Below, in pieces: positions 24,125-41,551 of a stretch of DNA of 64,000 nucleotides (its first letter is position 1; every line of letters starts with the position of its first letter). Below the pieces are notes generated by a model. That model did not search any database and was not told where the DNA came from. It was given only the letters and a program-made list of their open reading frames with translations. The position numbers and the translations under genes are program-made. This stretch comes from Polydactylus sextarius (lineage: Eukaryota > Chordata > Actinopteri > Polynemidae), in assembly GCA_016801845.1 (NCBI GenBank), contig CM028928.1, forward strand, positions 8,452,327 to 8,516,326, in the 5' to 3' direction.

Positions 24125-27100
24125 GTACGTCTCATTCGATATCGTCTCTAACTAACGGGGGCGGAAGGCGACGTTTGGGGTTTGTGCTTTTGTGTTTTTT
24201 TCTACGCACCGATCCAGCGGTTGGATGAGGAGCTTTCAACGGTGGCTGCAGCGATCAGCGACGTGGAGCTCGGTGTGTGTCTGCGCACCACTTTTTCTTT
24301 GCAAAAGATGTTCCCCGCTCGGGCACACGAGCGAATTTCGACTCTCACACACCACATGTAGCTTTATTTACTCCTCAGCTATCTGTCTGTATAAGTTGAT
24401 AACGATCGGGCTTTGCATTGCGTCGTTTGGATTTAGGTAAAGTGGCAGATCTGAGGCGAACCAGGCTGGGTTGGCTGAGATGTTAACAGTAGCAAGTGCT
24501 CCAAACGCTCCTTGTGTGCCCGTATTTCCACACAGCGTCTTCATCTTATAGAGTTGGGATGTTTAGGGTGTTATGAACCGGGTGTGATGTTAGTTGTCTG
24601 TGTATGTGCTAAAATGTTTGATTTATTAACTTAACTTGGATCACTCCCACGGACGTGACAGGGAGGCAAAGCGTTTCAATTGTGCATAAATGTTTCATGA
24701 TTCCTTGTGAGGAAACGTTGGGTCGCTACTCAACTACTACTTTGTGTCCCTCTGTGTTATTATCTCCAATATGAAGAATGGTTGAGTTTTTCCCAGAAAT
24801 TGAAAAATAAAATAAAAATAAAGCTATACTGGCGACTGGTCGGCCAGAGTAGGCTATAGGATACAAAAGGGGGGAAGAGAAAAGGGGGAGAAAGGGTGGG
24901 TGTCTGCGTGTGAGCGAGCAACCAGAGCTTCAGTAATTTCACTTAAATTCACACAAATCTGTATCCAACATCCACCGTGTGTTGACGTTAAAGCTCACTG
25001 TGGATTTCTACATTTTCACCTTTTCCTGCAGGCTCTTGGACGCTGCAGCAGCTCAGACAGACAGGAACCAGAGCTTTTCTCTCTGTGGAGGGGAAAGAAA
25101 AAAAATATCATTTTACTCATGAATGATGTGTGTAGTTAATGGTTGAAGATGAATATATTTTCAAACCACTTCTTCTTACCCACCACCACCTCCCCCTGCG
25201 CCTGCTCTCCTTCCTCCATCTCTGTGCTCATCTGTTTGCTTGGTATTGAAAGTTGACAGGCTACATGTCTGTGAATAGACGTGATAATGTAGCCTTAACA
25301 GGCTTGATGGCTCACAGTGTAATGAGACCTCAATATACTCAATACACATAATAAAAGTTATTCCTTTCCTAATCACTTTAATAAGAATCTGTCATGTGGT
25401 CAATTAGGAAGCTGCGCTTTATTTAAATTCACACTTTTCCCCTTAAAGTCAATGACAGCGGTTAATACGGAGCACTTTCGGGCTTTTTTTTTTCCCATAG
25501 TCGATTTTAATTGGGTTATTTCCAGCTGCAGTTGATTTAAGTGTAAGAGGGGGGAAACCTTTACAAGAGGAGCTGGTCTCGTTTGGGAATAAATGAGGTG
25601 GGCTGGAGTCTGGGTCACTGCAAGAGTCGAGAGAAATGTCTAAATTTGTTGTTGCTTTATTGGAAGAATTAAAGGTTCAGTAGCTGCTCGGGATTATTTA
25701 TGTCTTCAACACCGAGGCCACAATTAAACACATTTGTCCGTTTAGAAAAAAAAATGTGATGTGAGATGGTTTAGTTGAAATCTCTGTGCAATCTGTTACT
25801 ATATTCACACATGAATCCATAATGGAAACGTTGGTTGCCTGCAGCGTGTGTTGGCTGCTCAACTATTCGTTCTCACCATGAATGAAGTTATTTACGTGCG
25901 GATTTATGGAGTGATTGACTTGAAGTCTTATAAAGTGAACACGGCAGCTCCCACAGGACAGAAGGAGAGCAGTTGTCCAAACACCAGTCAATCGATTAAT
26001 GGCGCAACAGGCACCCCTGCATATATGCAGACATTATCCATCATTATCCATGTGTGAGGCGTCCTTTGAACGCTGTAGCTGTCCAAACTCGCAGTGGTCT
26101 GTTCAGAAGCGGCCAGGAGAGGTCGGTTGGAGCATTGAAACCGGGCCGGGGGTGGATGGATGGTTGTGTGTGTGTATGTGTGGGGAGGAGGGGGTTTACT
26201 CGGGCACGGTGCCGGCTGTGGCTCCATAAAGTGGTCTAACAGTGCGGGTTCAGAGCTGGGCAGGCTGGCTTTGCCTGGCTCTCACCCAGCTTTTAAAGAG
26301 GGTCAACTCCTCATGTCCAGTGTGGAGGCTGCACTCACACTTTTTACCGGCTGCTGTTTTTTTTATTTTTCTTCAAATCACAGCTCCGATTCTCGTTATG
26401 GCCACAAACTTTATTATCAAACACACACACATAGTCGGATTATTGTTTTCCCAAGTTTCCAAAATAAATTCACGCCACGGCTCATAAATATTGCAGAAAA
26501 TGGAAAATCTCTGATATTTTTTGGCGGAGTAGAGTCATTTTAAAGTATTTGGAGCTTTTATTTATTTATTTTTTTTTGGTGGCTCCGCGGAACTTGGTCT
26601 GTAAAGTTAAAAGACAGTTTGGGACCAAAGTCCAAGCGACGTGGTGACGTGAAATAATGATAAATTACAGTAATGATAATGAAGTAATCTGGTGCGATTG
26701 TAGCCTATAGCTGATGTTGGCGCAAAAATAAATAAATAAATAATAAAAAAAGTATGATTTCGGTTTTTTTTTTTTTTTTTTTTTTGCGCCACAACTTCGG
26801 CGCATTCGCTGCTGTCTGGCTATGTTGGTGCTGCGCTGTGCTGATTATCGCGCACACACTGTGCGGAGAGTGAGAGAGAGAGAGAAGAAAAAAACGGCGC
26901 AAATAAAGCTGAGATTATTCCCCGAGTTGGACACACACTCCGCTGCTGTCTGTGCTCCGAACTGGGTTTGTTTTTGGAATCTCATGGAAAACGGGTTGGA
27001 TATTTGGCTTTTATTTACCCTCCTCCTTCTTCTTCTCCTTCTACTCCTCTTCTACTCTCTCTATCCCTCTCTCTCTGTCTCTTCGAAGGAAACCCCGCAG

Positions 27101-27183
27101 CCCGTTGAACCGATACGGGGCTTTTTTTTCCTCCACAAAATGGCAGCCGTGCTGTCGGCAGCCTGGCAGTCCAGCGGCTTGTC

Positions 27184-27245
<62 letters not shown>

Positions 27246-28315
27246 AGGGAGCCTCCGGTTCCCCCGCTCTTTCCCGCTCTAAGCGGCGGCGGCGGCAGCT
27301 CGTCGTGCTGTTGTTTTGGTTTTGACATCCCGCCTTGTTCTGGTCACTGGCGACCAGCCATGTGGGCTAAAAAGCAAAAGGAGTTGCCATAGAAACACTC
27401 AGGTTCCCCCCTTCCACACACACACACACACATACACAGTCTGTGTGGCACACCTGACGCGGTAGATTGGTGTCTCCTATCAACCCCCCACCTTCCTTTC
27501 AACCTGGGGCGCTACAATCCGAAATATTTAACCAAAAAAAAAAAACAAAATTGGACCAAAAACGTTTGGCACAAAGTGAACAATCGCCATTAAAACGTCT
27601 TGATACGACCAAACTGATGTGAAAACGCCGATTATTATATCATCCCAACGCTTATGATGATCGATTCTTTTATTACCATCATGTCTATTTTGTGCGTATT
27701 AATTTGAAACCGACGCGCAAAGCGTCGGTGTGCTACAGACGCGTCACGTTACGCATTAAAAAAAAATCCCAAAACATCTCACCCCCTCAGTTTTTTTTCA
27801 GCTTGTATCCAAATCTGGATCACGAAACCCTCTAAACTTTCTATGTCGTTACTCATTTTTGGAAACGAGAACGTCTTTGATGTGATGTGTTGTGAACTCG
27901 ACGCTGCCGTGTATTGAAACGATTGTGACTTAAGATGAAGTGAAAGGAAAAGAAGAAGAAGAAGCAGCAGCAAAGCGCACAGCGGCTCCATCGATCTCTC
28001 AGTAGCGGAGCAGATTGATTTATGATTATTCACTGCGCCTCGGTCAGGTGACTGCGTGGTGCTGCCGCTGCCCATCAATCTGCCACCGTGCGCCCCTTCC
28101 CCTTTGGTTATTATTGAATTAGCATAAAAGATGATGTTGCTTTAACACAAGTCAAACAAACAGGACCCCCTCCCCTCTCCCTCTCTGCTCTTTTATTTTT
28201 TTCCTCCAAATGGTCTGACTTGAGTAGCGTTGTAAAAAAAAAAAACGAACCAGCAGTCCCTGACCATGCGTGCAATGTTTTTTAACTTGTCTCGTTGTGT
28301 TTTCCTTCCACGCAG
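24125..28315 (+). other. bmi1 intron 1
   Basis: 4.2 kb between the non-coding exon and the first coding exon. It holds poly(T) runs, a (GT)n array at 27185-27244 and a GC-richer block at 26800-27400 with an AAAATGGCAGC element at 27136. No coding exon with paired splice sites was found. Confidence 0.6.
27185..27244. repeat. (TG)n microsatellite in bmi1 intron 1
   Basis: About 30 uninterrupted TG units. Confidence 0.95.
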
Positions 28316-28340
28316 GATTTGTTGCTCCCTTCCTCTCACC

Positions 28341-29139
28341 ATGCATCGGACGACCAGGATAAAGATCACCGAGCTCAACCCTCATCTCATGTGTGTCCTG
28401 TGTGGAGGATATTTCATAGACGCAACCACCATAATCGAATGTCTGCACTCATGTAAGAAATCCCACACCTCCCCTCCACCACCACCACACACACACATAT
28501 ACAATGGCTACTCCTTTGTCATGGAGGGAAAAATGTTAACATGGAAACCTTCTGAGTTATTGCCTAAAGGAAAATTTCCCTGCACCTACACTTTTATAGA
28601 AACCTTTCACTGCTGTCGAGTTAAAAGAAGACCTTGACCAGATTTATCAGATCAGATTTTAACACCTCCTCACAAACTTTTTTTTTTTTTTTTTTTTCCC
28701 CTGTGGTTTCCAGTCTGCAAGATGTGCATCGTCCGCTACCTGGAAACCAGCAAATACTGTCCCATCTGTGATGTACAAGTGCATAAAACCAAGCCTCTGC
28801 TCAACATTAGGTGAGAACTGTAGTTATTGTTTTTTTTTAGAATTTTTTTATGTTTGTTTTGTTTTTTCCTCTCGTTTTCCAGATTTGATCTAATGATTTT
28901 AAACCTTACTTTTATGATTAATCACAAATTGCAGCACCTCAGGTGGTTTTCTATTCGATCTTTTCCCATATAAAGAATTAATTGTCATGCATTGGAAATG
29001 TTAAGCAGATACATCAAGTCTGAATATCCTTGCTTTCCTCTTTTATGTTCTTTTGTATTTTTTCCTCCTTTGTTTGCTCACTGAACAGCTGGATCAACCA
29101 GTAACTGCTTTAAAATCTTCACACACAATGAACATATGC

Positions 29140-29201
<62 letters not shown>

Positions 29202-30801
29202 ATATATGTGTATATGTAATATATGTGAGATTTTCCACAAATATCTGCGTAACATGCAAATGTGTTATATGCACACGAGTTTCTTGGGAAAATTCGGCTT
29301 AAGCTTGAGAGTGTTGGAACATTTCATACATCCACAGTCACAGCTGTGTCACTGAAGTTTCTCTTCCTTTCTAGGTCTGACAAAACTCTACAGGACATCG
29401 TGTACAAACTGGTCCCCGGCCTCTTCAAAAGTAAGAGAATGACTGGAACCGTCTTTGTGTCTCACAATTTGAGTGTACTTTCCTTTTGACTCCTTTAGTT
29501 TTTTTTATTTATTTATTCATTTTTATCTGATCTTTATCTTTTTACCCAAAATTCTTCTCGAATTAACACCTCTAATACTAACAAATATATTTGACATTGT
29601 GTCTTTTTAGGATTTAGGCTGAAAACATTGGATATTTTCACCTTTTTTTTCTCTCCTTTTGGTATTTGTTTGAAAAGCGTGAGCTGACATGAAATTTGCT
29701 GTTGTTATCATCACATCTGATTGTTTATGTTACCTCATGAAGCTCTGTCTCTGTTTAGTGTTAAACCGTATAAAGCGCTGTCGTTAGACCTGTTAAACTA
29801 GGTCATTAAAAACTCCACTCAGTCTTTCATTTCACACTGACATTATCTTAATATACACAGACAGTTGTTATAAAATGGAAGTGGAAGGTGTGACAGGGTG
29901 TGAGACCAAGGCTGGTTTTGCTGTATTGAAATAATTCATGATGCAACCAACCAGAATATTAATACTTCTCTAACACTCTGCCGATCAGTCATTTACTCTG
30001 TTATATTGAAAACGCATGGAGGGAAATAAAAATAGGGCAGCATCAGATTGTGGTGCAGATAGCGTTTTCATGATATTTCTGTATGAAGTGAAATGTGGAC
30101 AGACTTCTAACGGTTCGTCTTTGTGAACATCGTCAGATGAAATGAAGAGGAGGAGAGACTTCTACGCAGAGCATCCTGTAGACGGTGAGTTAGAAAACCA
30201 CAGAGAAGACGAAAAGATATTTCATTAAAAAGAATATAAATATATATATATTTAACTTGTATAAAATTATGTTGCTAGTGCCTTTTAGTACATGCTCTCT
30301 TGGCACAAATATATATATTTTTTGACGCGTATAGTAATGCTCTTGCATTTCCGCAGCTTCTAACGGATCAAACGAGGACCGTGGAGAGGTGGCAGACGAG
30401 GACAAAAGAATTATCACAGATGATGAGATCATCAGTCTCTCTATTGAGTTCTTTGATCAGAGCAGGTGGGCTTCTTTAAGGGATTATTTTCTATATTAAC
30501 ACTGTTACAACACACAAACTTACAATTTTATATAGAAATTGACTCTTTTAGCAGCCTAGAAAACTCAGTGACTGGGTGTTTATTATGTAATCTCTTTTCA
30601 TAACCTAAAATGCATTATTTACACAGGTGTGGTTATTGAATAACAAGATGTATGTCTGACTTTTAAAAACTTACTGTCTGAGATGAGATGCTGCAGTAAA
30701 AATTGTTTGTCTATGGATCCATCTTGGCATTTAAATTGCCTGATATATTAATGTTTTTCTAAACTTTTTCATGATTAACTAAAATGTTTTTCTAGTTTTG
30801 T

Positions 30802-30849
<48 letters not shown>

Positions 30850-31419
30850 GAAATAACATCCAAATCGTATTAATTATCTCATCCTATTAGTAATTTAAAA
30901 GTTTCTTTTAGTTTCAAAACGATATAAATATTTTAGTAGCTGCTGACACAAGTGACAGTTTGTGTCAAATTTTATTTTAAGAGATAAGATCATGTCTGGG
31001 AGGAAAAAGAGACACCTAGTTACATGTCATTCTCTGTCATGTGATGTCTGAAAATGACTCTACTGTTTTTAACTTTCACACAATTTTTGAATAATAAACC
31101 AATTTTGTTGTTGCGCTTCAGTGTGACACTAATACATGAAAAATGTGTTTAAATTCATATTTTGCCTTTAATTCTGTGCAGACTTGGAGTCGCAGTGGAG
31201 GAAAAACAGACTAAAGACCAGGTATTACAAGTCACTTCTCTTAAACTCCCTTTCCCCCCCAAATCCAACATCTCGTCAATCTTTCATTTTACTGCTTCTG
31301 CTAAAAAGTGTGTCCACAGTTTTCCCTTGAGAAACAGCCATATTGATTTTGTATAGAAAATGTTTTTAAGGTGGACTGGGCTGTGTACTCTGTAGCTCCT
31401 AGTATGTGTATATATATAC

Positions 31420-31452
<33 letters not shown>

Positions 31453-32632
31453 CTGCAATCTGTATCCATCTGTAATCAATCTTTAATCTGCAGGTGGCAA
31501 ACAAGAGGTATCTGCAGTGTCCGGCAGCCATGACAGTCATGCATCTGAGGAAGTTTCTACGCAGCAAAATGGACATCCCCAACGCCTTCCAGGTCTGTTT
31601 GTAACTCTACTCACTGACAGATATTAACTAGATACTAATCTATTCTAGGTCTTTTCAGGATAATCATGATTATCACATTCCTGTTTCACTGTTTTATTCT
31701 ATTAAGATTAAAAAAGCTGATTTTTGTTCCAGGTTGAAGTCATGTATGAAGATGAACCTCTGAAAGATTACTACACATTAATGGACATAGCTTATATCTA
31801 CACTTGGAGAAGGGTGAGACATGATAAAATGTTATTTCAGTTGTTTAATCAAAACTGCCCAAACCCTAAATATAAAATATATTCTCCTTTTCTTATTAAA
31901 CCGATAATTTAAAGTCATTTCCTTTATGAGATTTTAATATTTGTCAGAGATCGTAACATCTTGTCACTTATAGTATAAGATAGATGCACAAAATACAAAA
32001 TAAAATGTTTAGCAACACGATAATAAGCACTTTAGTATTTTATACTGTGCATTTACACTTATACATTTTATTTTATTGATTAAGTGTTTCTTCTATTGTA
32101 TTCAGTCTAAAAAAATTTTCTTTTTTTTTTTATTATTTATTCGTTATTTTTATATAACCAATAGGCTACATACCGGAAGCTGCGTGGTTAAGATGTTATT
32201 TAATGTTTGATAATGTTTTTATCGTCGTCACCATAGAACGGTCCATTACCCCTGAAGTACCGCGTGCGACCCAACTGTAAGAAGATGAAGGTGAGCCACG
32301 CGCAGCAGGACGGCCAGAACAGCGCGAGCAGATCCGGTCCAGAGAGCGACTCTGCCAGCGACAAAGCCGGAAGTCCGGCCGGAGCTCCGTCTACGTCCTC
32401 GTCGCTGCCGAGCCCCGGTACCCCCGCTCAGTCCCCGCACCCGCAGCTCCCGCACGGCCCCAATAACGTGAACGGGACCTCGGCTCCAACCACAGCACCA
32501 GCCTCCTCCGCCGCTACCACCGCCGCCGCCCCACCGACCCCCAGCCGGTCCTTCACCCAGTTCGGCAGCAGCGGAAACACCGGCGGCGACAACAACAACA
32601 ACAACAACAACAAACCCGGAAGGTTTCACTGA
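28341..32632 (+). CDS. bmi1: Polycomb complex protein BMI-1 (PCGF4), 9 coding exons
   Basis: BMI1 is a core PRC1 subunit; its RING pairs with RING1/RNF2 to ubiquitinate histone H2A in the nucleus. Coding exons: 28341-28452, 28714-28810, 29375-29430, 30137-30184, 30357-30465, 31182-31221, 31494-31592, 31733-31813 and 32237-32632, together 345 aa (human 326). The start MHRTTRIKITELNPHLMCVL matches human. A C3HC4 RING is complete: C18, C21, C34, H36, C39, C42, C53, C56. A basic KRRRD patch follows, then the RAWUL ubiquitin-like domain (MTVMHLRKFLRSKMD to YTLMDIAYIYTWRR). The 132-residue last exon is GC-rich and Pro/Ser/Thr/Ala-rich and ends in a seven-Asn tract absent from the human protein. Exon 7 (LGVAVEEKQTKDQ) is the most diverged segment. 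Teleosts can carry two bmi1 copies; which one this is cannot be decided here. Confidence 0.97.
29142..29200. repeat. (AT)n-(TG)n microsatellite in a bmi1 intron
   Basis: About 20 AT units followed by 10 TG units. Confidence 0.95.
30809..30839. repeat. (CA)n microsatellite in a bmi1 intron
   Basis: About 15 CA units followed by a short TA run. Confidence 0.95.
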
Positions 32633-33725
32633 ACGGCTCGTCGACTTCTTCCGGATGACGCGGGGCTCCGGACCGGACCGGACCGGACCAGCCAACGCCA
32701 GACATCCGCTCAGCTAATACTGTTTTCATGCCAATGTAGTTCCATTGTGTAGACAATGTTATCTCTCTTTCTCTCTCCATTTGTTGTTATGAATATTACG
32801 GCATCATTATGTAAGTTTAAACGTAGTGGAATCAGACATTTCAAAATAAAAGGAACGAGGAAGTTGGATGATCGTGGGAATTTTAATCTGAAAGCGAGTT
32901 TTGATGTTGAGGTTAAAAAAAAAAAAAAAAAAAAAAAAAGCAGAAGGTTGGGAAGGAGAAGGACAGGAATTTTACCCCCATTTTTATTTTTTGTTATTTT
33001 TTATTTTATTTTTTTAAAGGCTACATCTTTATTTTACAAAACCGACTGAACATAGACTTTTATATTTTCTTTTACGTTTTACAAATTCAGCGTGTTTATC
33101 ATGAATATTTCATGTGTGTTGGGATATTTTGAAACTGTCAGTTCAAACATGCATGCTCATGAGAAAGAACTTTTTTTTTTCTTTTAAGAAAGAGAATCCA
33201 GCGTGTTTATCACACATTTGTCTCGTTTGGTCGTTTTTTTTTTTTTTTTTTTTTTTGGGAAACGTTTCAGGCATCGATCTTACAATGCAAGGAAAACACG
33301 TTTGTACAGCGCTGTGGGCTTCATGGGAAAATGCCTATGGAGGAAAAAAAAAACAACAACTTTACTTTCCCTTTTTACTGGAAAAAAACAACAACAACAG
33401 AAACTTTCTTGTAGCTGCAGTGGAACCGGATTGCTTATCCTCCACGTCCTTAGCACGTTATAAGCAGTTTTAGAGGATCCACGTGTAAATAGAAACAAAA
33501 ATGCATATTTAATCAGCGATGTTATTCTCTTATCCCCTCCCTCTTTGTGCTGAAGGAATGACTTGGGCTCCTTTTCAGCTCCATTTCATGCTCAGTTGAC
33601 AGATATTTTGATGTCTCCTGCGTGTTTTTTTCCGTATTTGTATCGCTCGATTGTATGGACAACTTATTGTATTGTTACTGTTGCACAGTATAAAACATCT
33701 AAATAAAAAAAAAAAGGAAAAAAAA
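32633..33725 (+). other. bmi1 3'UTR
   Basis: About 1.1 kb of AT- and T-rich sequence after the stop, without introns. It ends at AATAAA at 33702-33707 followed by A-rich sequence. The non-repetitive part at 33290-33345 resembles a conserved UTR block, but I could not compare it. Confidence 0.6.
33702..33707 (+). terminator. polyadenylation signal AATAAA, bmi1
   Basis: AATAAA within CTAAATAAAAAA. A second AATAAA at about 33828 is an alternative. Confidence 0.5.
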
Positions 33726-33899
33726 AGAAGAAAAAAAAAACATTTTACACTTAATGAACGACGTCAGCTTCCGTCCCTGTTTCTGTGCGAGCGAGGTTTT
33801 GGGTCTGATTGTTTCTGCGTGAGATGGAATAAAGGAATAATTCAGATGGAGCAGACGGTGCACAGCGCCAGATGTCTGTCTGAATCAGCGGTGATGGAG

Positions 33900-35450
33900 A
33901 TAACGAAGTTAAGGAGGCTCTGAACAGGCAGGGTGGGGGGGCGGGTGGATGGATGGATGGTGGGTGATTGTTGGAGGATCTGGCCCGTGACCAAGTCAGG
34001 TTTCTAAATAAGCCATATTCATTTAAGGTGATGCGTGCTTGCAGTGGTTTTAATTAAGATTTTTTTTTTTTAATTAGGAAAAAAAAACTTCTTAAAAAAA
34101 TCTTAACTCTGTTTATTTGTATTTTTTTTTATTTTTTTTTTATTATTTCGTGATTTTTTTTTTTATCGCAGTTGCTCTTTACGAAATCATTCAATTTAAG
34201 GCATTTTAGAATTAAATTTGCAAATATAAAATAAATTTAAAAGACGAAATGAAAAAAGTGACACTGAACTAACCGCTTCTAACAAATAAATTACATGTTC
34301 TCCTTTTTATTTTTTATTTATTTTATTTTTTAAAACACTGAATTAATCATAAAAACCCAACGTAAAGACGACTCCAGCTTATAATCTTTATTATATGTTA
34401 ACAGTATCCTGTCGATTTAATATCCTAACAAAGAAATTGTTAACTAAACTTAATTAATGTTTATTGTGGAAACAGTGTGATTATATATATATATATTTAT
34501 TAAAGAACGCGTTTTCACGTCGTAACATAAAAAAACAAACGAAAAATATTCATTATTAGGATTTAACACATAAAGGCATCTGTTAGTTTGTTTACAGATA
34601 CATTTAGATACGTTTACAGATAATAAATGTTATTTACAGCGAGCATTTATATCTATATTTATATCTTATGTGAGAAGGAAAAAAAAAGAAAACAAAATGA
34701 AAAAAAACAGAAAATGATTAGAAAAGCCGGAGATGTTGGTGGATTTAACATTTATTTTTCCTGAATGCCACGCGTTTTGATATACTTTTAGGAAATTTAA
34801 GTGTGCGAAATATGAAAATAAAAATAAAATAAAAACATAATAAATAGCTAAAACATCCAGCAACAGTTTTAATTTTAAAAAATGCATCGCCACCATGAAA
34901 TAAAATATATATATTTTTGTCAGTAATTCAGTTGTAGGATAAATTAACCGTAACACCCGTTTACCTGAGTGTGGATGTGGATGTTTTTTTTTAATTTTAT
35001 AATTTATAAATACATCATATTTTCACGTAGTGTATATTGTCGTAATTACCCGTATTTTTCTTTTATCAACCTTTTTCTTGTCATTTGCTGTGCGAGGAAA
35101 GAAAGAAAGAAACGCTTAAATGTTTGTATCGATCTTATTTATAACAATGATGATAAAGTATTTTTATCACTTCTTTTAAGTATTTAAAAAAAAACAGGAA
35201 GAAGTTAAACTAGGACAGGTCATTTGAGGACACGGTTCTCCAGAATGAAGAAAGTACAAAGCAAAGCGGAAGAAAGGCAACAGTTAAAAAAAAAAAAAAG
35301 ATAAAAAAAAAAAAAAGGTTTCATCCTGAAAAGTTTCAGTTCACACGCTGAACTAAGATCGGTTTCTGTCTCTGCATCGTGTTGAAAAACGACGCTGTCA
35401 AAGTGTGTCACATGTCCGCGGTTTGTCTTTTAGCGGGAAACAAAGGGCTG
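33900..35450. other. bmi1-spag6 intergenic DNA
   Basis: Very AT-rich, with a short GGAT tract at 33945-33960 and poly(A/T) runs. No gene or RNA seen. Confidence 0.6.
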
Positions 35451-35601
35451 GTCTGACTGATGCGTGGACGCGCACTGAGCTCTCACTCTGAACAGGTTTC
35501 CTGCGCCACAGGACCGAGCACGTCAAGAGAAGCGGCGGAGTGATACACTGACGCTATAGACGATCTCTGCCAGCAGATATAGAACATTCTGCTTCCTGTC
35601 T

Positions 35602-35615
35602 GTTGCCACGGCGAC
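35602..35615 (+). promoter_or_regulatory. RFX X-box-like motif upstream of spag6
   Basis: GTTGCC-AC-GGCGAC fits the ciliary X-box (GTNRCC, 0-3 spacer, RGYAAC) with one mismatch in the right half. It lies about 140 bases before the spag6 ATG. Axonemal genes are commonly driven by RFX factors (and FOXJ1), so position and gene type agree with the motif. Confidence 0.55.
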
Positions 35616-35752
35616 ACTTTGACAACAACAGCAGCACCTAAACCTGGAGCTGGAGAAAACGCTGGGAACAAATTCACTTTGTTTCTTGCTTTTCTATAGA
35701 AACTCTGTGAATAATACACGTCAACAGAAGGTGTTTTAACATTAAAGTGACA

Positions 35753-40457
<4,705 letters not shown>

Positions 40458-40683
40458 CGACACCTGAAAGTGAACATTCAAGTGTCATCACCTGTGCCTT
40501 GTTAGTAAATTTGAGCTATTTTAACAACAAAAAAAGCAGTTTTTTCATCTTTTATATCATGTTTAGGTAAAATGTTATATTTCTCTTTGTTTTTCACCCC
40601 ATTGGTAGTGACTGAAAGTACAATCTGAACCCTGACACTAGTGTCATTATCACTACATGCTGTGTACGAGAACAAATATATAA

Positions 40684-40689
40684 AATAAA
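40684..40689 (+). terminator. polyadenylation signal AATAAA, spag6
   Basis: First AATAAA after the spag6 stop, about 230 bases downstream. Confidence 0.5.
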
Positions 40690-41127
40690 CAGCTGGACGA
40701 TCAAAGTATCATACACTCACCTGAAGCCAGAAACTTCATCCTCATCATCATCGTTCAAATAACTTCTGCTCTGTTCACAACTCAAGTGACGTTTCATTTG
40801 AGTGGAGAAGAATCTGAAACGAATTTATAATTAATCTGAAAGGTCAAAGGTCAAGTGTGGTAGGTAAACCAGACACTTTAGCAGGTTAAATACTTATCAG
40901 ATCTGAACCAGTCTCCTGGTTTGAGAAAGGTCAAAGGTCAGGCTCAGTCATTCTTCATCAGAGGCTGAGCATTGTTTTTCATCTAAAACGTCTAAAACGT
41001 TTTGATAATTTGTTAAATAAATTCAAATGTAGAGAAGAAGAATAACAAATCAATTAAAGAGCGACACGGACTGAATATTACCTGAGAAACAACCACCGTC
41101 TGTCTCTTCTACGGTTTGCACGGATCC

Positions 41128-41146
41128 CACTGCCCCCTGGCGGCCG
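41128..41146 (+). promoter_or_regulatory. strong CTCF-binding motif
   Basis: CACTGCCCCCTGGCGGCCG matches the 19-bp CTCF consensus (TAGCGCCCCCTGGTGGCCA orientation) at all core positions. It lies between the 3' ends of two convergent genes. Confidence 0.6.
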
Positions 41147-41460
41147 TGAACCATTACTGCAAATCAGCAATGTGCGCGTGCGTGCGCGTATACGGCATGT
41201 GTGTGGCCGCAGCGCACGTGGCGAGCCTCTTCTTTGTTTGTCGTCCTGCGGATTGCAGGGAAACGCCGCGAATACGCCTCGTGAACCAGCAGCTCCTTTA
41301 AAAACGTAAATCCGATTTGATACAAGGGATAAAATTAATGAATAAAAATCTACGCGCGTGACGTCTGTGCCATTTTCTTTTCTTCACAGTGAAATGGTTG
41401 TTTCCGAAAAGATGCGACTAATAAATATCATCATCATCATTCATCACCTAACATGTTATA

Positions 41461-41501
41461 CATATATATATATGTAGTATATATGTATATATGTATGTAT
41501 G

Positions 41502-41549
<48 letters not shown>
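41461..41549. repeat. (AT)n / (GTAT)n microsatellite
   Basis: Mixed TA and GTAT units with a long pure AT end. Confidence 0.95.

Positions 41550-41551
<2 letters not shown>

Noticed and set aside
27130..27180. Possible alternative bmi1 first exon around AAAATGGCAGC
   Set aside because: No good donor follows; the sequence runs straight into a TG microsatellite. Kept only as a note under intron 1.
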